This document shows positions 11,802-24,449 of a stretch of 64,000 bases of DNA, piece after piece. Numbering within the stretch: position 1 is the stretch's first letter; every line of letters starts with the position of its first letter. The position numbers were made by a program, and so were the translations under genes. A model generated the notes under the pieces. That model was given only the letters and a program-made list of their open reading frames with translations, was not told the DNA's origin and did no database searches. This DNA is from Mrakia gelida (taxonomy: Eukaryota > Basidiomycota > Tremellomycetes > Cystofilobasidiales > Mrakiaceae), in assembly GCA_024345305.1 (NCBI GenBank), contig BRON01000003.1, positions 1,860,001-1,924,000 on the forward strand, in the 5' to 3' direction.

Positions 11802-13326
11802 CTAATTCTTCTTCACCGTCTTCCTCCCTTTCGCGACCTTCTTCTTCTCCGCTACCACCTCCGTCGTCGTCGTCGCACCAGGAGCGGGCAACTCCCCAGC
11901 CTCCATGATCACCTCCCAAGCGCTCTTCCCGAAGGACCAGTACTGTCCCGCGACGCAACCGAGGATGGCTCCCGTGAGAGGGGTGAGAGGCCAGGCCTGC
12001 GACGCGAACGCGAACGAGGAGAGAGGAGGGAGGGAGTCAGTGCGTGCGAGGCGGAGAACAAAGGAGGAAGAGACGAGTGGAGGGTAATGGGTGAGGTTTG
12101 GTGTAGTAAGAGAAAGAGCGGGAAGAGATGATAGGCGCGGAAGAAGTGAAGGAGAGCCGACGCACCTGCCAGGGACGATCCCAATCGAGAGCGATAGGGA
12201 ACGCTCCGATCCAAGCTCCGAGGATGGTGAAGAGAACAGGGTAGACGATGGCTCGTTCAAGAGGGGTCTTGAGGCTATTCGAGAAGGAGGGGGGACGTGG
12301 GTCAGTTCGAGTTCGAGCGACGACGACGCGCGAGAACGAAGACCTCCAGCGAGCTTCAACCTCCTCCAACACACACCAAGGCCTCTCTCCCACCCTCAAC
12401 CCTGACCCAAGAAACTCAAAAAAGAGAAACGGACGGCACTCACTCAACCTCAATGAACAACCTCGTCCAAACCCATCTCCCTTTGATATCCTTCCCTCCG
12501 TCCTGTCCCCAGATAGGCGGCATCCCAAGCACCCACACAGGAGTGAACACCGTCAGGAACGACAACACGAGCGAGAGGGCGTACGTTTCGGCTTGAGTTT
12601 GGAGGGAGAAGCGTAAGGGAGCTCCGAGGAGGAGGATGAAGAAGTGGATGAGGAGGGAGGAGATCAGGGTGGCTGAGATGGCGGATTTGAAGGTCTGAAC
12701 GGGGTAGGAACGAGGAGAGGAAGGGAAGAGAGGTTAGCGATGGGTCTGTACTAGATCCGAGAGGGCTCTCATAGAAACTAGAGAGCGAGGAAGAGGGAAG
12801 AGACGAGCTCAGAACTAACCTCAACCGTCTTCGACGAACTCGCCGCCTTCCTCCTCACCCTCTCCTCCTCCTCCCCTTCCTCATCCTCCTGATCCTCCTT
12901 CTTCTTCCCAGCCTTTCGTTCCTCCTCATCCTCCCACATCTTCCCCATCTCTCCAGCCCACCAAGCAGCCACCACCCCTCCCCCAAGGACGACCCACACG
13001 CTCGTCGCCAGCGGATCTTTCGTCAAGACAGCCACCCATGCCCACTCGGGACGGTCGAGGGAGGTCTTGGTTCTTGGAGTGGAGAGAGGGAAGGGGAAGG
13101 AAGCTTGAGGGAGAGCGATGAGGATGAAGATTTGTAAGAGCGAGAAGACGGAGAGAAGGGAGAGGTAGCGACCGAGGTGGAACGCTTGCAGGGGGGTGAA
13201 GGAGGAAGGGAGGAGGGCTGAGGTGGGGGCAGGAGCGCGACGTTTGGGTTTGGGGAAGGTAGGTTTTTGAGCTAGGGAGGTGATTCGGCGAGTGAGGTCT
13301 TGGGTCCAGTCTGAAAGGAGGGACAT
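11802..13326 (-). CDS. GPI11: GPI biosynthesis protein Gpi11 / PIG-F
   Basis: This membrane subunit of the ER ethanolamine-phosphate transferases adds ethanolamine phosphate to GPI-anchor precursors. Four exons are seen (about 13326-12823, 12700-12445, 12270-12165, 11999-11802). The protein has a basic N-terminus, several hydrophobic spans (HLGRYLSLLSVFSLLQIFIL; ISSLLIHFFILLLG; YALSLVLSFLTVFTPVWVLG) and an acidic-basic linker around residues 150-180. The family signature lies near the C-terminus: PLERAIVYPVLFTILGAW, then ALDWDRPWQ followed by WPLTPLTGAILG. A lysine-rich tail (KKVAKGRKTVKKN) fits an ER membrane protein. The ATG at 13326 was chosen. An in-frame ATG at 13407 would add 27 residues. 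The start is only about 175 bp from the divergent neighbour. Confidence 0.88.
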
Positions 13327-13501
13327 CTCGAATTCGACGCTGATGTAGAGGGAAGGAGGGAAGGAGAAGGAGTCGTCGTCGAGCTGGCGTCTCGAATTTG
13401 GTTTCAAACGAGCGAGCTCACCCTTTTTCGTTTTGCTTCCCTTCCCTTCCTCCGTTGAATCGGACTTCTACCAACGACCACCACAGACGCGTACGACGAA
13501 A

Positions 13502-15399
13502 ATGAACGCTCTCGCTTCCTCTTCAACTTCGAGAACTCTTTGCTCTTCGTTAGGAGCAGTCAGGATCTCAAGACGAGCGTACCCTTCAACTTCCTTCTCC
13601 TCTTCTTCGACGACACCTTCCTCCTCCTCCTCCACTCCCTCTCCTTCGTCCAACGACGCTTCTACCTCTTCCACCTCCGAACTCGACTCCCCTCCTCCTC
13701 CTCGGACTCGCAAACCCAAATGGACTCGCTCTCAACTTCTCGCTCGAGACTACCAATCCGCCGGCTTGCCTCCCTCCTCCCCGAACCACGAACTCATTTT
13801 CGCCCCCATCAAACGCAAGAAACAACGCCAGCAAGCCGAGAACCGTCGGATCAACGAAGAGAACGCTCTCCGAGACTCGGGTGGGAAAGCTCGAGCGGAC
13901 GGATCGAGGTGGTTGAGCAGCGAGGAGTTCGAACTCAAGGTGTACAAGGAAGCCCTCGCGGCGAAGAAGAAGAAGAATGCGCTGGATGAGATGCTGGGGA
14001 CGGGGGCGATCGCGAGGAAGAGGTGGGCTTGGGAGTGGTTCAGGGAGGGGAAGGAGTTGGCGGATATTGGGAGGAAGATGGCGTGAGTAGAGATGTTCTA
14101 GCTTTGTAGGGAAGGGAGGAGAGAAACGAACGAACGTCGAGCTCACCACTTTTCCCTTTGCCTTCCTTCCTTCTTCCTCTTCCCTTCTTGTTCGTTCCAA
14201 TCAGCACCCTCGCCGACCCACCCCGCGCCCACCCCTACCCCGCCCCTCGAATGGTCGAATGGATCCTCACCCATCTCTCCAGTCCACCAAGAGACAGCTC
14301 CGTCACCTCCTCCTTCCTCGCTCCTCCCTCTCCCACCTCTCCCTCCGATCAACCCGTCCCTACTCCCACCCGTTCCAAATACATCAACTCCCTCCGCCTC
14401 CTCACTCCCTTCCTTTGGGATCGTCTCACCAAAGCCCACCCGTCCTGGTCAGGCTACTCCTACAAGGAAACCATCGGAACCCACCTCGAGAACGACTCTC
14501 AGGCCAACATGGCACTGTTCGACCTGCTCTGGAGGAACGGGTGGAGAGGAGAGGGTCTGGTTGGGGAGACGGTGGTGGAGGATTTGAGGAACATGGAAGT
14601 TGAGGAACGAACGTCGTCGAAGTCGAGCTCGAAGTCGAAGTCGACGAAGGGAACGGAAATGGACGCGTCGAACTCGAACGTCGAAGGAGGAGGATCAGCC
14701 CACGACCCCACCACGGTCGCCGAAACTCGTTCCCGTCTCCGAATGATGTGGGACAAAGCAGGACAAGACTGCCCCCTTCCAGGAGAAATCCTTCGGTCCT
14801 ACCTCTCCCTCCCAAACCCAGCAGCCGAGAACGTCGACCTCACCAACACCAACTCCGAAGCAGGTTGGGGAACGGCCGAGGACTTGTCCATCCCTCAAGG
14901 CTCGGAGGAGGAGGAACATCACTCGAGACAAGATCAACTCCGTCTGGCGAGAAAAGCAGATCATCTTCGCTCCCTTCAAGCCAAAGGAGGACCCGCCGCG
15001 CTCTCGCCGCTCCTCCCTTCAGCGTTCGCTTCCGCCCTGGCTCGTCTACCAACCAAACCCCCTCCCGCTCCCACCCCCGAATTCCCTCCTTCGCCCCGGG
15101 GAGTCGGAGTCTCGGGCGGCGTACCTGAGAGTGTGAAGATTGCGGAGCTTCTAGCAGTGAGGGACGAGGCGAGGAGGGTTGCTGCTGAGGGTGGCCAGGA
15201 AGCGATCACCAAGAGGGAGAAGGAGTTCAAGAAGAGATTAGGGGGGATGGATTGGTGGGCTGCGAAGCATGTGGTGAAGGTTGAGAAGAGGAGGGTTGGG
15301 GAGGAGGAGGAGAGGAGGGCGAGGGGGGGGAGGCCGGAGGGGATCAAGGGGAGGTTCGCGTTTGGAGGGCCGGAGGGGAGTAGTCCTTGGAAGGAGTAG
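13502..15399 (+). CDS. Unknown, probably mitochondrial protein
   Basis: Two exons (13502-14082 and 14205-15399) join exactly in frame and give 591 residues. The first 60 residues are rich in Ser, Ala and Arg with almost no acids (SSLGAVRISRRAYPSTS), as expected of a mitochondrial presequence. The next part has PKWTRSQLLARDYQSAGLPP and IKRKKQRQQAENRRINEENA, then a Trp-rich helical block (RKRWAWEWFREGKELADIGRK). Exon 2 has a second helical block (RMVEWILTHL) and a charged C-terminus (KEFKKRLGGMDWWAAKHVVK). I do not recognise the family. A role on mitochondrial RNA or ribosomes is possible but unproven. It shares a 175-bp bidirectional promoter region with the PIG-F gene. Confidence 0.75.
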
Positions 15400-16090
15400 G
15401 AGTAGGAGAGATGGTTAGTATGCTTTTTAAACACCTCACCTCTTGAGTTCGGGTGGCTGAACGAAAGAGAGAGAGAAGGAGAGAGAAGGGCAATGAGAGC
15501 GACGCGTCGAACGGATGGACTCGACTCCTTCTTTCGTGAGTTCATTCAGTCCCCATTCCCTCGTCATCCCATTGAATCTACTCGACTGACCAAATCATCG
15601 TCGCTCTATAGGGACTTCCCTCCTTCACTCGGATTGGCAACCAGATTTTCCCAAACTGACTCAAAATCAACCCGAACCGATCGATCCCTCAAAAGCGTCT
15701 CGTCGTCGCGTCCGAGGTTCCGTCAACAAAGTTCGTTCCCGTCCCTCTCTCTCTCGGTTCGTCTCCCCTGTTGTTCTCTCTTCCCTCTACCTCCAACATC
15801 CACCCGCTGACCTAGTACCTCTGCTCTTCCTCTTCTAGAATCAATCAACGACGAGTGGTGAGCAACGGTTTCCACTCGACCGTCGCGTTTTAAAGTTGCG
15901 TCCTGGACTGACTTTTTGGCTCTCGCGTTCCACGGGAGGAAGCCGTTTGTTTTCGGAGAGAAGTTTCCATTGATTGCTTGATCTACCGCAGCTTGACAAA
16001 CGGATTACAAGGCTCAGAGGAAGAGGAAGAGCTGCAGCTCCCATCCACCACCCACCTTCAAGATCAACCCCACCCGTCGAGCGAGACGAG
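15400..16090. other. Intergenic region
   Basis: This 691-bp gap lies between two genes reading right. It contains pyrimidine-rich runs near 15720-15840 likely to be promoter or leader of the downstream gene. One GACGCGTC palindrome sits at 15501. No gene is seen. Confidence 0.4.
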
Positions 16091-17970
16091 ATGTATCTCA
16101 GAGGTGAGCACTGTTTCCCCCTTCATTGAGTGACTCTCGACTGACGATGATCTCTTTTCGGTTATCAGCAGCTACGATGAAGCAGCAGCAGCGGGTTCCG
16201 AGGAAGAGGATGAATAATGAGCTTCCTTCCTCGAGGATCGTCGTTCCCGAGAAGTTCGTCCTCTCTACCCCTTCCTCGCTCTCTTCTCATGTTCTTCCCG
16301 AAGCTGATATGGTGCTTTGATCTTCAACGAACAGTCGCTCTCAGGAAACGAAGGACTTCGAGCTCTTTGTTGGGTCGATGCTCGGGTTCCCCTTGCCTCC
16401 TCCTCCTCCTCAGGTCGTTCTTCGAGTTCGTCCCTCCCTCCTCTCTTTCGTCGCTTCTCTCTCTCGCTGACCTTCGCTTCTCTCCTTCTTACAGCAGAAG
16501 AAGATTAAGAAGCAGAAGCAAGTCGGACAACTCAAGCTTAAGGTTCGTCCCAAAAACTTCGTCTCGTCACCCAAACTCGTTCGAGGGCTGATCGTTTTCT
16601 CGCTCTCGTTCCTGGTTCGCGATCTCTTCAGGTCTCAAACCCTCCTCCTACCATCATCACCACTTCCCCTTCGACTGTTCGATCCTCCTCCATCAAGAAG
16701 ATCGTCATCACCAACAACAACAGCGACAAAAAGAAGAAGGTCTCCTCTCGTGGAATCAACCCCAAAGGACTTCGACTCCCGACTCTCCTCGAGGAACGCG
16801 ACGAGGTCGTTCCAGCTCCAGTCCTCCCCACCGTCCGACTCGTCACTCCTGAGGAGGCAGCCTCCGCCGTCGCTGCTCTCGACGCCCCTTTCGGGATGGA
16901 AGATCTGGAGGTCGTCGATGTCGAGGCGGGTCCGTCGAGGAAGGAGAAGCAGGAGGAGGAGGAGATAAGGAGGAAGCTCGCGTTGGCGGCGGAGAGACAT
17001 GCTGAGGCGGTCTTCCACGGAGGCGAGTACGAGACCAGGAGGTGTGGACCCAAGTTTAAGACTTTCCCGAAGGTGAGTGTCTCTCTCTGGGTTGGCGAAG
17101 GCAGCGCGAGTCGTTGAGGAGGGAAAGGGAGGCGACGACGGATCTGAGCCGTCGCGACGTCTCGTTTTCGATTCTCCCGTGCTGACCTTGCTCATCCTGT
17201 TCGTTCTTTCATCTCAGCCGGAACCTCGTTTTGGAAAGCCGTATATCCAGAACCTCGAGAAACCCTCCCTCGTGTCGTCTCTCTTCTCGACCGACGCGAC
17301 GACGGAACTCGAAGACGATCCCAACCTCCCCAGACAACACATCATGGCTCGACGTACTCGAGCTCGACCCCCTCTCCCAAAATCTCAATCGCTCAGCTTC
17401 CTCTTCACCCTCGGACTGTCTCGTCATCGCGTCGATCCTTCCCGGAGCAGGAGCAGCAGCCTTCCCAGCCTCTTCAGGTCGTCGATGGATCAGGATAAGT
17501 CCAAGGTCGTCGGAGTTGTCTCGTCGGACTCGAAGAAGGAGGAACACAAACTCCCAGCGACCACCCGAACCCCTCCCGTCACTCACAAGTCCACCAAACT
17601 GGGTCAGGGCGAGAGCGAGCCTACTACGACCGAGGAGGAACAGCAGCTCTCAACGGGATCTTCATCCTTCTCCGACGACGAGCCAACTCCCACCTTCTCT
17701 CGAACCACCTCCTACTCCTCCATCGGATCGGACTACATTCCTCTCGATCCCCATACCCCTTACCTCCTCAAACCTTCCTCGAAGCGACGACAAGTCGAGT
17801 CCACTCCTCCCTCTCGACCTCCTCCCCCTCCTCCTCTTCCCTACGCCGACTGGGAACGCGAACTCTCCAAGGCGAAGAAGGGCTCCAAGGTTGGGAAGGG
17901 AGGAGGAGGGAAGAAGCGTATGGGGCTGGGAGCGACGTGCGAGGAGCCTGAGAGGAGGCGAAGGTGGTGA
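16091..17970 (+). CDS. Unknown basic low-complexity protein
   Basis: At least six exons splice in one frame. The first coding exon may be only 13 nt (MYLR plus one base). The following exons give a basic start (MKQQQRVPRKRMNNE), RSQETKDFELFVGSM, a Pro run with QQKKIKKQKQVGQLKLK, and a conserved-looking block LLEERDEVVPAPVLPTVRL. Next comes a charged helix (KEKQEEEEIRRKLALAAERH) and GGEYETRRCGPKFKTFPK before the last intron. The last exon (17219-17970) is Ser/Pro-rich and basic and ends EEPERRRRW. No named domain is recognised. Basic clusters and lack of hydrophobic segments suggest a nuclear protein. Start choice is uncertain; the in-frame ATG at MKQQQ is the alternative. Confidence 0.55.
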
Positions 17971-18117
17971 GGAAGGAACTGAGGGAGGGGTTGAGTCGTC
18001 GCGTCGTTTTCGTTCTTTTCGATTTTTGTCTTCTTCCTTTCTTTCGTACCTATCCCACACGATCTAGCCAGATCTTCGAAGTCGCCCACATCTATACGAG
18101 TCAACGATACTACGAAA

Positions 18118-20192
18118 CTATCTTCTAGCTATCTCAGCTGTACGTCCTGCAAGAACGCCCTGATTCGAGAACCTCCTGGCTTCCAGCTGCTTCTCCCACA
18201 GCTTCGCCTTATCGGCGTAATCGACCAATTTCTGGTTGTCGTCTTTGATGGGACCGGTATCGAAGGTTCTCCAGCCTGGGAGTTCCAAGCCGAGGACGAT
18301 GTCCCTGTGTGCGAAGAGAGCGAAGATCAGCGTTCGTTCGTCGCAGGGAAGAGTTGGTCGAGGCGAAGTCGAGAACGCGACTGACCTGATGGAACTTCCG
18401 ACGACGGCAGCGCCGTGGTAGTTACCGACGGGACCACCAGCACAGAGCATCTCGTCGCTGATGTGCACAGACTGGGGAAGAGGCGCCTTGTAGGAGTGTT
18501 CGGGCATCGTCCAGGTCTTGAGGCCGAGAGAAGAAGGGAAGTGTCCGAAGGTCAACTTCGACTCGACGCGAGGCGCACGCAACGAAGAAGGAGAAAGACG
18601 AGGGCTGCTTACATCCCACCTCCATACGTCTCCGAAAATCCTTGCCGTCTCGATACCTACGAAACAGGCTCGCGTCAACCGGCGCGATCGCGAAAGAAGG
18701 CTGAGAAGATGAAGACGACGAACCGTTTCCGAGAAGTTCCGTCAGCTGGAGCAGTCCAGATCGACTGGCCTGAGAAAAGAGGGGTACGAAAGTCAGCACG
18801 AGCTCGAGTAGACCCCTCAAAGGAGGCTTGACTCACTTTCGTGACCAGAACGCGAACGAGAGGGTCGGGGAGCCACTCGATTCGAGGATCCAGCGGCGTG
18901 AACTCGAGGAAGAGTCGATCCTCAGTCGAGAGGGCACGTTTGGCGTCGTAGAAGTCCTTCTGAATCGATGTTCGACCGAGGAGTTGATAGATGAGGAGCT
19001 GTATCTCGAGCCTGAGGGGAGGAGGAAGAACAGAGACGCGTCAGAAGAAGTCGCCGAGTTCGAGAAGGGAGAGGAGAGAAGCTTGGCCAAACATCGTGGA
19101 TTCGGTGACGCGGTTCCGAAGGTATCCCTCAGTGGGATGAGATCGGTTGTTGTGGCCTGAGAAGGAGGAAGGGTCGAGACGCGAAGCAGGTCAGCCGAGA
19201 CGCGCAGACGAAAGCGAACGAGAGACGGGAAGTTGAAAAGGAACGCACAGGCTCGATGAAGCTCGAAGAGTCTCCACTTCCAGTCTGCTGCCCGCTGCTG
19301 ATTCGACCAGAGGGATCCATCTTGACAGGACGCGTCGACCGGAGAACCGTACGTCCACGAAGGAAGCGTCGAGGGAAGGGGCTGTTTCGAGAGTTCGAGC
19401 GCGAGCCGGAGACGATCAACCTCCAGGGAGGGTTGAGAAGTATGGGAGTAGGTTATGGGTTCGTCGAATGATGTGGGGGCTTGATTGTGAGAGTAGTGAG
19501 GAGGGCTGAAGTCGTTCAGAAGCTGACGGGGTGAAGGGAGGAAAAGCTGGAGGTCAGTCCTCCGAGCGGACAGGAGCGCTCAGCGCTTGATCGATCGTTG
19601 ACTCACAGCAGCGAATCTCGAGATCGAGGTCACATCTGAAGAATTGAGGAGGACAGCGGGAGCTGGGGATGCGAAGACGCTCGACCTGGCGACGTTCGAG
19701 GGAGGACGAAGAGAGTTTCGGGAGGGACCGTGGTCTGAAGGTAAGGGAACGAAGGACCGAGGGACATAAGTATCAGGAACGTAGACAGGCTCCTCTAGCA
19801 TACATTGGAACGCGACTGAGTAATATCTGCAACTCAAGGATGCACTCACCTGAGGACGAGCGGGAAGAGGACGACGCGGGGCCGTCGAGGAGCTGCTGAA
19901 TCCCGAGCTCAGACTCTCCAAGCTCCAGCAGCCTCTGCTCCATCCTTCTCAGAGCCTCCTCCGACCTCGTCACTTTGACATCGACGTCGTCGGAGTCGGC
20001 ATCGCTTCTGCTACGCTTCTGAGCGTCCGAGGAGTGCGAAGTTGACGTCGACGCTCGAGCTCCCTGAGCCGCCTCCTCCAGTTCCTCCAGTCGAGCCTTC
20101 TGTCGAGCTCGAAACTGCTGTTGCTTGCGACGATTACGATTCTTCTGATACTCGTCTCTCTCTTGCGAGGTCATGGAAGCAGAGGGAGGCAT
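18118..20192 (-). CDS. bZIP transcription factor, copy A
   Basis: The first exon carries a basic leucine zipper. The basic region NRNRRKQQQFRARQKARLEEL has the N-x7-R spacing of bZIP factors and is followed by a short coiled coil. A second helix, EEALRRMEQRLLELGESELG, follows about 80 residues later. Multiple later exons encode a C-terminal half shared with the next gene: FTPLDPRIEWLPDPLVRV, SGLLQLTELLGN, GLKTWTMPEHSYKAPL and DIVLGLELPGWRTF. The end is GRTAEIARR followed by TAG at 18118. Function is inferred to be a nuclear DNA-binding regulator; no target is known. It is convergent with its left neighbour, 147 bp apart. Confidence 0.8.
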
Positions 20193-20618
20193 CTTGAGTG
20201 GTCGAGGAGGGACGAGAGAGAGGGAGGGAGGGAGGGAAGGAGGTGAGCTTGTCTGTTGCTGGAGGTCGTCGAAACGGGGCTGGGAGCGTGGAAGGTGGTC
20301 GAGAAGTTAAGACGAGGTCCGGTCGACGAGTTGGAAGGCGAGGAGAGATGTCGCTGGGCGAGATAAGTCGAAGAGGATGATGCTGGAGGGTGGGAGGGAA
20401 ACGGAGGAGGGCCGAGGGAACGGACGAAGCTCGCAGCGTCGCCGTCTGTGCTCTCTATCTCCTTCTTTCTGATGCTTCACTTCAACGAGAGAAAAGCATG
20501 GACGAGAGCGACACCGAGAACAAAGAGCAGAACGAGGTATCCGAGAAACAACAAAGAGTCAAAAGCAAGAGAAGCGAAGCACAAAAGCAAGGGAAAAAAG
20601 CACGCGAAACGAGTCGTC
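20193..20618. other. Intergenic region between bZIP copies
   Basis: This 426-bp gap holds the promoter of bZIP copy A and the 3' end of copy B. The first 150 bp next to the start are strongly purine-rich. No further gene is seen. Confidence 0.4.
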
Positions 20619-23100
20619 TCACTCCGCCCTCTGAACCATCTCCTCCTCCCTGTCCCCTTCTGCGTGCACTGAAAGCAAAGCAGTATCGATGATAAAGGGC
20701 CCGCTCTCTCTGCTGGCTTTGGGGTCGGTTCCGAGGATGATCTCTCTAGAGGAGGAGCAAACGAAGATGTCAGCGATCTTCAACGATGCGCCCAACCCAA
20801 CCGAAAGGACTGCAGGGAAGGGTACCAACCGAATAGAAGCACCTCGAAGAGTGGCGGGGATCGGACGAGGAGCAGCGAAGAATCCACCAGCGAGAGCGAG
20901 GGAGGTTTGAGGTCGAACAGCGGGATATTTCGAGCAGAACGACGAAGGGAGTTTCCAGCCCTGCGAGAAAGAAGCGAGAGGAGGAGGAGAATTCAGCGTC
21001 GAAGAAACTGATGGATGAGTCGAGAAGAAAACCGAAAGGCCATACAGTGACATCCCATACGTCTGAAGAGGGAGAGTGCGAAGGAGGAGAGAAAGACATC
21101 CGTCAGTCACGTCGCGATCGTCGAACCGTCCTCGAAGCAGCATGAGTTCGACTCACCTCCGTAGATGGTAGTTTGATCGATGAGCTCAGAGAGCATGACA
21201 GCGAGATCCTGTTGACCTGACGCGGAAGCCTGAGAGAGAAGAAATGGGAAAAGGGTTCATCGAGTTCGGCGAGCTGTCGTCGTCGAAGAAGGGTCCACTC
21301 ACCCTCGCGATGGTAACTCTGGTGAGAGGATCAGGGAAGAACTGAAGTCTCTTATCGATTTCGGTAGACTCGAGGTATCTGGAGAGGAGAGGACGAGAGG
21401 AGTGGAACTGGAGCAGGTCAGCTTCAGAGCTGGATCTTCGCTCGCAAATAGATGAAAGTGCTCACGCTCGATCCTCCTGGGACATCACTCGCTCGTCGTC
21501 GTAGAGTCGTTTCTGGGAGGACGTCTCGCCGAGAAGTCGAAGGATCAGAAGTTGGGTCGACGCGACCTGAGAAGGTTCGGAATCGAGACATGTCGCGTCA
21601 GTGGATCGAGTCCCGCTCGCCAGAGAAACTTCAGAGGGAAGGCGAACTCACGAGCTCTTCGGAGACTACGGAGGCAGTGTCAGAACTCTCCATTCGATCT
21701 CCTCCGAGTCGCTGAGCGCTGTAAGTCGAGTTGATCTCGAAGAGCTGGAAGCGGACGAAAGCAGGTGGTGAGCCGAGGACGCGAAAGAGCACAAGGACAG
21801 AGGATAAAGACGAACCTTCTTCTGCCACTCGAGAGAGAGCTGCTTGTTGAGGGGAGTAGCGTCGTCGACGGAAGGCGGCTGGTTGATCGTTGCGAGGTCG
21901 GCGAGTTGATGAAGGAGAGTGGTTGGATCGGACGGAGGATTCGTCGTAGAGAGGGCTGGACTCTCTCCCATAACGACGTCCATCAACGAAGATCGTGCGA
22001 GGTTGCGAGGAGAGTTGGGAGTCGAGAGGGAGATGGGAGTGTGGGAGGTCGTGAGGGGAAGTGGAGTGAGAGGGCAAGAAGTCGACGACGACGCGTTCGG
22101 CTGAGAGTCGAGGGCTGAAGGGTGAGAGAAGGGAGCGGTTGCGTTGTTGTCGGCAAAGAGCTGAATGTCGTGAGGATATATGGATAAAGGAAGAGATGAG
22201 GAGAGTTGAGACGAGATAAGAAGAGAGGGTCAGCTCGTCGTTGCGAATCCGTCGAGGCGGTTCGCGAGAGTTTCGGTCCCTCGGCAGTTCGACTTCACTC
22301 TGAACCAGCGAAAAAAAGAAGATGAGTGGAACTCACGAAGGCGAAGGGGAAGACTGAAGGTTCTTCTGCGGATCCAGTATGAGGAGACGGAGCGTAGGAG
22401 GATTGAGAAGAGGGGATGGGAGCGAGTTGGGGGAGTTGAAGCGACGTTCGTTCTTGAGACGTCGGGCTGGATTGTTGATGAGGATAAGGTGAAGGAGTGA
22501 AGTTCGAGGTTCCTGGGTCTGCATAGTTCGATGAAAGATGGTGGACAGAAGACGAGACCAAATGTCAGCTCTGCGAGTCGGCATCCTCAATCGAGGAGAG
22601 TTCGTCCTTGGGTCGTCTCGTCCGACATCGCCGGTGGCTCAGGACGTACGAGGAGGGGCGAGCTTCGTTCCAGGATCACTTCCATCACTCCTTCCAGCAA
22701 TCAACCTTCCTATCTCAGCTTCCCCGACTCCGAACTCCCTCAATCTGCCGACCAGCCTTCCCACAGCTCCCGTCAAACGAGCAACCTCCTCGTCGCTCCG
22801 AGTCGGCGCCCAAACCTCCCTCTCGTCCGCCTCACTCCCCTGGCCCCCACTCGTCCCTGATGTCGAGGCCACAGGTTGATGAGGAGGAGAGGACGACGGT
22901 CTCTTGGATGATCTCGCCCCCTTCTTCGGTATCGGGAGGGGAGAGGTACCGAGGGAAGCAGCGAGCTTCGCATTTTCCGCCTCCAACTCTGCGACTCGGG
23001 CGGCTCGTCGTTGGCGTAGAGCAGACTGCTTCTTCCTGTTGCGCTCTCTGGTGAGCTCCAGCTTCTCGGCTTCCGATAGCTGGTCGGTGGGGTACTTCAT
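20619..23100 (-). CDS. bZIP transcription factor, copy B
   Basis: This is a tandem paralogue of the bZIP gene at 18118-20192. The start is MKYPTDQLSEAEKLELTRE, followed by the basic region RERNRKKQSALRQRRAARV (N-x7-R) and zipper VAELEAENAKLAASLG. A helical segment EEVARLTGAVGRLVGRLREF lies further on. The later exons repeat the C-terminal layout of copy A: DKRLQFFPDPLTRVTIAR, SGQQDLAVMLSELIDQ, GWKLPSSFCSKYPAVRP and EIILGTDPKA, ending EEEMVQRAE and TGA at 20619. The two proteins align in order but have diverged strongly, so the duplication is old. Exon borders fall at equivalent places in both, for instance after the TRV block. Confidence 0.8.
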
Positions 23101-24449
23101 CGAGGAGGAAGAAGAGGAAGGGAAGGTCGAGGGAAGGAAGGGGAAGCTGAGGGAGGGAAGAGGGACGATGACGGAAGCGAGTCAGCTCTCACTCTCTCTC
23201 CTTCTCTCCCTCTCTGATCGAATGTGACAGACGTACCTGCTATAGAACCCTCTGGTTGACTGCTGGGAGTCCAACGATGGTGGCCAAGGGGGGAGGGGGA
23301 GTGAGGGATTGGAGGAAGGAAGAGAGGGAGGCCAAAACGAAACTGAAGTTCAAAGGTGAGTCGCTCGGCAAGTGATCGAAGGGCGTGGTGTTTGGACCGA
23401 GATTTTTCTCTTCGCTCGCCGTTCTTGAAATCTTCCTGTGTTCCTTGGAGGGTTTGAGGGAGAGGAGAGAAGAGGCAGGTAGGAAGAAGGGAAGGGAGAT
23501 GAATGGTCGAGAGGCAGAAATACGATCAGACCGCGGTCTTCTTTTCCGCGGTGACTACCTTTCCGTAGCCAATTCCGTCTCTTCGTCGTCCGAAGCTGCG
23601 AATAGAGGCAGCAGAACCCAGAAGAACTTCAGTCGGTAGCAGGCATATCGGCTCCTCGATCTCTACCTGCTTGGGAAAGAAAGACGAGCGGGCACGGCTC
23701 GATTCGACGCGTCGCACCGTCGTTCCTCGTCGTTCGAAACCTGAGGACCACGCAGAACGTGGGACAGATCCCGAACTTGACGATGAGATACAGTTTCTGA
23801 CTGCGGATTCCAGTTCCGTATGGGTCAAAAGAGGTGAGAAAGCTCGCAGAACGAAGGCAGTCGCGTTCGTCGACCGACGCGCGATTCGATCTCGATTCAG
23901 ACTTGACTTCTTGAGAGCTCTTCAACGCCCTCTCGGGGCGTGAAGCAGACACTGTCAACATCTTTACTTTCCAATCAACATCGTCTTTTCCAGTTGTCGA
24001 AATCGGGCAGTCGCTGGAGAGACAACGCGTTCAAGCGACGCGAGGCGACCGTCGAAGAATCTCGTTTTTCTCCCTCAGACTTCGCCGGATAAATCTCAGA
24101 ACAGCGGAGAGGGATTTTACGGATAGAGACTAGTTGCCTGAGACACAATCCACAGAAGCAAGAAGATCTTTCTCGATAAGGAGGCTCCGAACCGACAGCT
24201 CCCCTCTTCTTTCCCGTCTGTCGAACTCACCCGACCCCCTCTCCCCTTACCAGATTTGCCCCCGCCTTTCAGCGTGGGTCGAAGCTTGCTGGGAATCAGC
24301 TCTGACCCCTTTCTAGGGTACAAAAGCCGCACGAAGGTCCTGAGCTTGTTCGCCACCCAACTACCACCACCTCGCTTTTTCCCTCTCCACTCAACTCATC
24401 TCCTCCTCCCTACCCAAACCACCCAACTCAACCTCCAGCCCATCCAACT
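23101..24449. other. Long intergenic region
   Basis: This 1.35-kb region lies between divergent genes (bZIP copy B left, small Cys protein right). An inverted pair ACCGCGG / CCGCGGT stands at 23530-23536 and 23546-23552. In the form CGG-N9-CCG it resembles a binuclear zinc-cluster factor site. Near 24315 the leader of the small Cys gene begins to look CT-rich. No supported coding exon was found. Confidence 0.4.

Noticed and set aside
17231..18067. Alternative long frame over the last exon of the unknown basic protein
   Set aside because: It does not continue the upstream exon frame; the frame ending at 17970 does.
23526..23961. Minus-strand open frames between bZIP copy B and the small Cys gene
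   Set aside because: Composition and lack of conserved blocks do not support coding; acceptor-like sequences do not give a consistent gene.
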